Of a stretch of 11,266 bases of DNA, positions 7,081-11,266 are shown piece after piece (the first letter of the stretch is position 1; each line of letters starts with the position of its first letter). A model generated the notes under the pieces. The model searched no databases and was not told the DNA's origin. It saw nothing but the letters and a program-made list of their open reading frames with translations. Position numbers and translations under genes: made by a program. The stretch comes from Candidatus Njordarchaeota archaeon (GTDB lineage: Archaea > Asgardarchaeota > Njordarchaeia > Njordarchaeales > JAHKLH01): the NCBI GenBank assembly GCA_029856635.1, contig JAHKLH010000032.1, forward strand, positions 1 to 11,266. The letters are read 5' to 3'.

Positions 7081-7404
7081 ATGGCACGTAAACGTTTTCC
7101 AATAAGACCTGGTGCAATCGTACCAAAACGTGAAACGCCAGATATAAATCCATTCAAAATAATCAAGTATATACTTGTAACAGATAAAGCAATTGAGTTG
7201 TTACATAGTCAAAACACATTAACTTTGATTGTGGATAGAAAAGCGAATAAGCCAATGATAAAACGCGCAGTTGAAGCATTATTTGATGTTAGAGTCAAAG
7301 ATGTGCGTACGCTTATCACATCACGTGGTGAAAAGAAAGCTTACGTAAAAATAGCGAAAGAGTACTCGGCTGTTGATATCGCAAGTACAGTTGGAATCCT
7401 ATAA
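7081..7404 (+). CDS. rpl23: Large ribosomal subunit protein uL23
   Basis: This 107-residue protein is uL23, a 23S rRNA-binding protein at the exit-tunnel rim that forms part of the docking site for signal recognition particle and nascent-chain factors. The core begins near residue 26 with FKIIKYILVTDKAIELLHSQ and continues through LIVDRKANKPMIKRAVEALF (49-68) and VRTLITSRGEKKAYVKI (75-91), all family hallmarks. Archaeal uL23 proteins are usually about 80-90 residues. The first 20-25 residues here (ARKRFPIRPGAIVPKRETPD) are a basic, Pro-rich extension of the kind that could insert into rRNA. A strong GAGGTGA site supports the long start. The gene is last in the operon; rpl2, the usual next gene in archaea, is missing. 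Its stop overlaps the end of a broken gene on the other strand. Confidence 0.96.
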   Translation: MARKRFPIRPGAIVPKRETPDINPFKIIKYILVTDKAIELLHSQNTLTLIVDRKANKPMIKRAVEALFDVRVKDVRTLITSRGEKKAYVKIAKEYSAVDIASTVGIL

Positions 7405-8057
7405 ATATTCTAATGATTCTATTAACTGCTTGAAGAATTTTCGAACAACCTTATATTTATTTAGTAAAAATGTAATACTTTTGTTTTCTTTTGTACTTAA
7501 CGCAAGCTCATATGCCTTTTTCTTGTCCAAATCAATTACGATTGGCATAAAAATAAGTTCGTACGAAATATTGATCTTTTTATCAGAGGGAATTTGAAGT
7601 GTGTCCAGTATGGACAAGGCATTTTCAATTATCCATAAATCATCAATGGGTTTGAAATAGATTTCGTCAACTACTGGTATAAATAATGTAGTTGCTTGTG
7701 CAAATGGTGTTAATCTGATTTTTCATTTATTTCTTTTTTTCTTCTTAGTTAAACTTTCTTTAAAATCTATCAAATCATTCATAATTTCATTTGGATCGGT
7801 TATAATTGGTTCTAAGGTATATTTTCTTAGATTTTCTACCTCTTCGAAAGTAGAATCAGAAGAATCGCGTATTAATACTACTAAGAATAATCTAAATCCA
7901 GTTTTTTATACAAGTAAGCATCAAATAACTTATCATATTGCGTATTTCCACAGAATATCTTATTCTCATTGTTGGAATCCAAATCAACATACCCTGTGTA
8001 ATTAATTTTCTTGCACGCTTTTTTATCTATGCATATTTCATGGATGCTCCCTACCAA
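7399..8057 (-). pseudogene. Broken gene of unknown family (frameshift plus in-frame stop)
   Basis: I do not recognise the family. Three open pieces on the minus strand join into one protein of about 218 residues. Piece A (8057-7881) reads from a possible TTG overlapping the rhomboid stop and includes IFCGNTQYDKLFDAYLYKK. It must shift back one base at the A6 run (7902-7907) to enter piece B (7908-7723), which has TGFRLFLVVLIRDSSDS and a Lys-rich end, KKKKRNK. An in-frame TGA at 7723-7725 separates piece C (7722-7399), which includes PFAQATTLFIPVVDEIYF and ELIFMPIVIDLDKKKAYELA. Composition looks protein-like (hydrophobic strands alternating with charged helices), with no membrane span or signal peptide. 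Continuous coding character across the breaks suggests decay of one gene, or a sequencing error at A6 plus a real stop. A short live gene made of piece C, from TTG 7617, is possible. Confidence 0.5.
7478..7492 (+). terminator. T-rich terminator candidate after the ribosomal operon
   Basis: CTTTTGTTTTCTTTT lies about 75 bases after the rpl23 stop, with further T-rich patches near 7510-7525. It sits inside the antisense broken gene. Archaeal polymerase terminates on such tracts, but the call rests on composition only. Confidence 0.25.
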
Positions 8058-8797
8058 AAGTAATCTTCTTCCTCCTCTTCATAAGGTGTTTCTGCATAAT
8101 CTGCTCCATATTGATATACAGTAATTCTAAATTCATATGGAGGCTGATAAGGATGTGCATATATTCTTTCTGGTAATCTAAATAGGTAAGTTAAAATCAC
8201 TCCAAATATGAATCCTCCAACATGTGCTGCAAAAGCAACACCATAAGGTGTTTGTGTTAGAATTTCGAGTATCATATAAATTACTTGAATTCCAACGAAC
8301 ACTAAAGCGAATTTCCATGCATCCATAGCAATAACAAGTGGGAAAAAGAAAGCAAATACTTTTCTTCGTGGATAAAGAAGTCCAAATGCCGCCAACAATC
8401 CAAAAAGAGCACCGGAAGCTCCAACTGCGGGTATATCTGAAAATGCTGGGAGGAAGGTAATTACAAACCATGCATGAAACAAAGCAGCAAATATTCCAGA
8501 TGATAAGTAAAACATTAGAAATCTTACATGACCTAGTTTTTTCTCAATATCTTGACCAAAAATCCATAAAAACCACATATTAAAAAATATGTGAAGAGGA
8601 TCGTAGGGAGAATGAAGAAACATATGCGTTATTAAAGTCCATAACCTCTTTCCAGATAAAATTTCTTGTGGAACAAGCGCTAGTAAATCAAGTATTGGTG
8701 GGAAAAGTAATTCCATCATGTACATTATAACACAAGCAATTATTATGCCTTCAGTAACGTATGCACGCCATTTTTGCTTAATAGGGAAAATATACAT
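8051..8797 (-). CDS. Rhomboid family intramembrane serine protease
   Basis: This protein of about 248 residues is a rhomboid protease, which cleaves membrane-spanning proteins inside the bilayer. The six-helix core carries the family marks: HIFFNMWFLWIFG (about 69-81), with His69 and Asn73 of the HxxxN oxyanion region; VGASGALFG with catalytic Ser128; and FAAHVGGFIFG with catalytic His192. ERLWT-type start of the active fold appears as KRLWTLITHMFLH at about 50-62. With both catalytic residues present it should be active. The C-terminal cytoplasmic tail of about 40 residues after the last helix is rich in Tyr (eight) and ends with EEEEEDYFW. The start is taken at ATG 8797 because GGTG precedes it by six bases; an ATG at 8809 in frame would add four residues. 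Its substrate is unknown. It is 90-100 bp from the upstream gene and has its own TATA-like box. Confidence 0.93.
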   Translation of the reverse strand: MYIFPIKQKWRAYVTEGIIIACVIMYMMELLFPPILDLLALVPQEILSGKRLWTLITHMFLHSPYDPLHIFFNMWFLWIFGQDIEKKLGHVRFLMFYLSSGIFAALFHAWFVITFLPAFSDIPAVGASGALFGLLAAFGLLYPRRKVFAFFFPLVIAMDAWKFALVFVGIQVIYMILEILTQTPYGVAFAAHVGGFIFGVILTYLFRLPERIYAHPYQPPYEFRITVYQYGADYAETPYEEEEEDYFW

Positions 8798-8803
8798 TGA
8801 GTG

Positions 8804-8807
8804 CACC
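8804..8807 (-). promoter_or_regulatory. Shine-Dalgarno site deciding the rhomboid start
   Basis: GGTG is six bases before the ATG at 8797. The same arrangement precedes the family 2 glycosyltransferase. The upstream ATG at 8809 has no site of its own and would have to be read leaderless. Confidence 0.4.
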
Positions 8808-8832
8808 ATTCCTTTTATTCAAAAAAGAGTAG

Positions 8833-8840
8833 GTATTAAA
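8833..8840 (-). promoter_or_regulatory. TATA-like box of the rhomboid gene
   Basis: TTTAATAC on the minus strand is centred near 8836 and predicts a transcript start near 8810, just before the coding region. This fits either a 12-base leader with the GGTG site or a leaderless start at 8809. Confidence 0.35.
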
Positions 8841-8899
8841 AAGAAAAAGATTTGTCTAAGGAGAAAAGGAACAAAAATTCAAGGTTTCTTAAAGATGCA

Positions 8900-10207
8900 C
8901 TATCCAAATACTTTCTCCCACTTATACAAATCTAATAATTCCGCTAAAGTAGATCCTTTCTCTATTTCTGACCAGATTCTTTCTTCCTTTTCTTTAACAT
9001 CCAAAGCACGATTCGCTATTTCTAATGCCTTCTCTTTCGGAATGACGATTATGCCTTCTTCGGAAGCAACAATTATATCGCCTGGACGAATTTTTATTCC
9101 TTCAATCTCAATTGGCACATTTATCTCGCCGAATCCCTTAGGCTCACCTGCTCTGGCAACAAAATGAGTTGCATACACCGGAAAATCTATTTTTCTTATT
9201 CCATCTAAATCTCTGACACCACCATACACAATAACTCCAGCCAAACCTTTAATCTTGGCACTTAATGAAGCAAGTTCTCCCCACACGGCAATAGGTTTAT
9301 TACCAGCATCAATTACTAATACATCTCCTGGTTTACATACATCTATTGCTTCTACAGGTTTTGCCCAATCTCCGGGATACGTTCTAACAGTTACTGCGCG
9401 GCCAATAATTTTCTTGTTAACCACCGGCTTGAAACCTAATATTATTGGAGCACGATGCATCGCATCGCTAATGTTTGGAACGGATACTTTCTTGAAAATT
9501 TCAATTGCTTCTTCAAGAGTTTTTGCTTTAACTCCTCTTTCTGCTTTTATTACTTCCTCTTTAAGCATTGCTTCCTTTATTAATTTTGCAGCCCTTCCTG
9601 GATTGAGAGACTTAGTAATAAATCCTCCAACAATTATAACATCAGCTCCGTATTTCACGGCGAGTCCTGCTGTTTCCGATGTGATTCCCCCCGCTATTGC
9701 TAATGGGCATGAAACTTTTTCTCTTACTGCTTTTAATACATCTAGAGGATTCATTCCCTTCATCTGTTGATCTATACCAATGTGTACACAAATTATGTCT
9801 ACACCTAGTTTTTCAAGTTCGACTGATCGCTGAACGGGATTCTCACAATTCATGATATCTACCATTACATATCCTCCAAAGTTTCTTGCTGCTTCAATTG
9901 CCTCTTTAATCGTAGAATTATCAGCGACTCCAAGAATTACTACAATGTTTGCTCCCGCTTTAAAGGCCATTTCGGCCTCAAGACGTCCAGTGTCCATGGT
10001 TTTTAAATCTGCGACTATTACTTGGCGTGGAAACTTCTTACGAAAAATTCTAACAGCATTCATTCCTTCAGCTTTAATAAGAGGAGTACCTACCTCAAGC
10101 CAACAGTTAGGATCTTCTTTTACAACTTCTTCTGCTATTTTTAATGCACGATCTAATTCAATTAAGTCCAATGCGACTTGAAGAACCGGTCTTTCCCTTA
10201 ATATCAT
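8900..10207 (-). CDS. Bifunctional 3-hexulose-6-phosphate synthase / RraA-like protein
   Basis: This protein of about 435 residues fuses two enzymes-in-name. Residues 8-220 are a hexulose-6-phosphate synthase/KGPDC-type TIM barrel: QVALDL (Asp14), the DxKxxD motif in VADLKTMDTG (Asp67, Lys69, Asp72), VHIGIDQQ, and the phosphate-binding IAGGIT and IIVGGF turns. The activity joins ribulose-5-phosphate and formaldehyde or, run backward, supplies ribulose-5-phosphate for pentose synthesis in many archaea. Residues about 240-425 are RraA-like, with GELASLSAKIKGLAGVIVYG and GGVRD (Arg332, Asp333), the residues used for metal and substrate in the related HMG/CHA aldolases. The RraA half might be an aldolase or decarboxylase rather than an RNase regulator. 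The partner 6-phospho-3-hexuloisomerase is not in the window. The start is ATG 10207, six bases after GGAG and at the usual Hps N-terminus; ATGs at 10219 and 10225 and a TTG at 10240 are alternatives. Confidence 0.92.
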   Translation of the reverse strand: MILRERPVLQVALDLIELDRALKIAEEVVKEDPNCWLEVGTPLIKAEGMNAVRIFRKKFPRQVIVADLKTMDTGRLEAEMAFKAGANIVVILGVADNSTIKEAIEAARNFGGYVMVDIMNCENPVQRSVELEKLGVDIICVHIGIDQQMKGMNPLDVLKAVREKVSCPLAIAGGITSETAGLAVKYGADVIIVGGFITKSLNPGRAAKLIKEAMLKEEVIKAERGVKAKTLEEAIEIFKKVSVPNISDAMHRAPIILGFKPVVNKKIIGRAVTVRTYPGDWAKPVEAIDVCKPGDVLVIDAGNKPIAVWGELASLSAKIKGLAGVIVYGGVRDLDGIRKIDFPVYATHFVARAGEPKGFGEINVPIEIEGIKIRPGDIIVASEEGIIVIPKEKALEIANRALDVKEKEERIWSEIEKGSTLAELLDLYKWEKVFG

Positions 10208-10213
10208 CTCTAT

Positions 10214-10217
10214 CTCC
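10214..10217 (-). promoter_or_regulatory. Shine-Dalgarno site deciding the Hps-RraA start
   Basis: GGAG lies six bases before the ATG at 10207, which is also where Hps family proteins usually begin. It overlaps an in-frame upstream ATG at 10219. Confidence 0.4.
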
Positions 10218-10250
10218 ATTATCATAAAAATACCGAACAAAAATGAGAAA

Positions 10251-10278
10251 TTTTACAAATTTTTGATTTTTTACAAAT
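10251..10278. repeat. Direct repeat TTTTACAAAT, possible operator of the Hps-RraA gene
   Basis: TTTTACAAAT occurs at 10251-10260 and again at 10269-10278, an 18-base period. Both copies lie in the gap upstream of the Hps-RraA gene, beside a weak TATA-like stretch near 10276-10286. Two equally oriented copies are what a dimeric or cooperatively bound regulator would use. AT-rich chance cannot be excluded. Confidence 0.35.
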
Positions 10279-10327
10279 ACTTAAAATGATGAAATACTGT
10301 TTAGATACAATCATAATAGAGAAAGAA

Positions 10328-11266
10328 TTATTTAAGAGCTTTCTTGAACAAAAATCCACTACTGATTATCAAAATTACTGATGATATTAATCCAGATATC
10401 CTTCCGGCGAGTGTGGCTGAGGACATTGTTGCTATTAGATTGAATGAGAGGCACATCAAAAACATCGAAAATGCCACAAATAGTTTTCTTTTATAGCCAT
10501 TGGTTCGGAGTAGCCATGGTAAAATTAAGATGAATAAACCTCCTCCGGCTGCGCCAGCAAAACCGAGGGCGTCTGTTGCTGCATTTACTATGTGGAACAC
10601 TTCGGATAAACTCACTAAGATTGTAGAAATTGCTAAGGTGATTACCCAGAATATGTTCTCATTTATTCTAAATCTGATTTTAAATCGATTAGAGAGCGAA
10701 TCGGTAAATCCAACAAATGCAACAGAAACGCTTAGCATTGCAAATAAGTCTGCTAATACTATAACCAGATAAGAAGCAAGTGTTAATCCTATAATTCTTA
10801 ATTTCTCAGACATAGCCATCAAAGCATGTTCTCTTTCTGCGTTTGTTTTAATCAAAATTGGAACATCAACTGAGAATATTATGCTAAGTGTAAATACCAA
10901 GTACGTCATTAGAGAAATTATAATTGCAAGAAGCGAGATTTTCTTCTGATGCTCAAAGCTTTCTCTAATCCAATCATAAATCAAAATGTTATAAATTCCT
11001 GTTCCAACATACATGAATAAAATAACTCCCATCGGTGAAATTAAGCCAAATGCGTCTTGAGGGAATAAATCTGGGAAATAAAGAGACGAACTACACACAA
11101 AAACTAAAATCAATCCAGCGATTGGCGTAGCACAAATAAGCAAGATTTTTGTTAGGGTAAACCATGCTGATGATTCATGATGAGGCAGTATTATGATCTT
11201 ATTCGTTTTCATTTCTTTCATTTTTGGTCTTTTGAATTTTTCAGGGAAATATCTCAAAAAGAGCAA
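10328..11266 (-). CDS. Amino acid permease, APC superfamily, aromatic amino acid transporter-like (partial, 5' end outside window)
   Basis: The visible 312 residues are the C-terminal part of a multi-pass transporter with about eight membrane helices (near 39-60, 75-98, 109-133, 157-185, 205-223, 232-252, 262-280 and 288-307). The pattern is like the hydroxy/aromatic amino acid permease family (TyrP/Mtr type). VSVAFVGFTDSLSNRFKI, at the end of the long helix, corresponds to that family's conserved 'slglfdfladal' segment. ALGFAGAAGGGLFILILPWLL matches its Gly-rich helix before the conserved Pro. Members have about 400 residues and 11 helices, so three helices or so should lie outside the window. 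The frame is open to the edge, and no in-window ATG has a ribosome-binding site. It probably imports an amino acid with a cation gradient, but the substrate is uncertain. It lies about 120 bp upstream of the Hps-RraA gene on the same strand. Confidence 0.65.
   Translation of the reverse strand: MLFLRYFPEKFKRPKMKEMKTNKIIILPHHESSAWFTLTKILLICATPIAGLILVFVCSSSLYFPDLFPQDAFGLISPMGVILFMYVGTGIYNILIYDWIRESFEHQKKISLLAIIISLMTYLVFTLSIIFSVDVPILIKTNAEREHALMAMSEKLRIIGLTLASYLVIVLADLFAMLSVSVAFVGFTDSLSNRFKIRFRINENIFWVITLAISTILVSLSEVFHIVNAATDALGFAGAAGGGLFILILPWLLRTNGYKRKLFVAFSMFLMCLSFNLIATMSSATLAGRISGLISSVILIISSGFLFKKALK

Noticed and set aside
7373..7597. Plus-strand open frame after rpl23
   Set aside because: It overlaps the rpl23 end in another frame and lies antisense to better protein-like sequence; it has no ribosome-binding site.
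7723..7725. TGA read as selenocysteine
   Set aside because: No hairpin resembling a SECIS element is visible, the context is Lys-rich without a redox motif, and an independent frameshift is needed as well; gene decay is simpler.
9255..9770. Open frame antisense to the Hps-RraA gene
   Set aside because: It is explained by codon bias of the true gene on the other strand. The same holds for 9852-10181 and 8718-9167 (+).
1..11266. CRISPR array, insertion sequence, toxin-antitoxin or defence system
   Set aside because: No regularly spaced repeats, transposase or integrase motifs, terminal inverted repeats or recognisable toxin/antitoxin pairs were seen on either strand.

Overview
The window is archaeal. 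The clearest evidence is a ribosomal protein run, uL3-uL4-uL23, in the archaeal/eukaryotic form. Short GGTG or GAGGTGA Shine-Dalgarno sites and TATA-like boxes in place of bacterial -35/-10 elements agree with this. The DNA is strongly AT-rich. I cannot fix the lineage from the sequence alone.

Region 1 (about 1-4,850) looks like a surface-glycan or protein-glycosylation locus. It holds a GT-B glycosyltransferase (+), converging on an alkaline-phosphatase-superfamily phosphodiesterase/phosphotransferase (-), then a multi-pass Wzx/PST-type lipid-linked glycan flippase (-) and a GT-A family 2 glycosyltransferase (-). A plausible division of labour is that the two transferases build a lipid-linked glycan on the cytoplasmic face, the flippase moves it across the membrane, and the phosphatase-like enzyme adds or removes a phosphate-containing group. 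Gaps of about 90-210 bp with their own TATA-like boxes suggest separate transcription units.

Region 2 (about 4,850-7,404) is a divergent AT-rich promoter region followed by rpl3-rpl4-rpl23, with 12-13 bp gaps and a strong Shine-Dalgarno before each gene. The usual archaeal next gene, rpl2, is absent, so the S10/spc-type cluster is interrupted after uL23. uL23 also carries an N-terminal extension.

Region 3 (about 7,399-8,057, -) is a broken gene of unknown family. It can be reconstructed as a protein of about 218 residues only by a one-base shift at an A6 run and by passing an in-frame TGA.

Region 4 (about 8,051-11,266, all -) holds, in transcription order, the C-terminal part of an APC-superfamily permease resembling aromatic amino acid transporters (cut by the window edge), a fusion of 3-hexulose-6-phosphate synthase with an RraA-like domain, and a rhomboid intramembrane serine protease with an unusual tyrosine-rich acidic tail.

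I found no CRISPR array, tRNA, rRNA, insertion sequence or convincing new defence or mobile system. The items most worth a second look are the broken gene, the interrupted ribosomal cluster, the Hps-RraA fusion, the phosphatase-like enzyme in the glycan locus, and several small dyad or direct repeats beside promoters.
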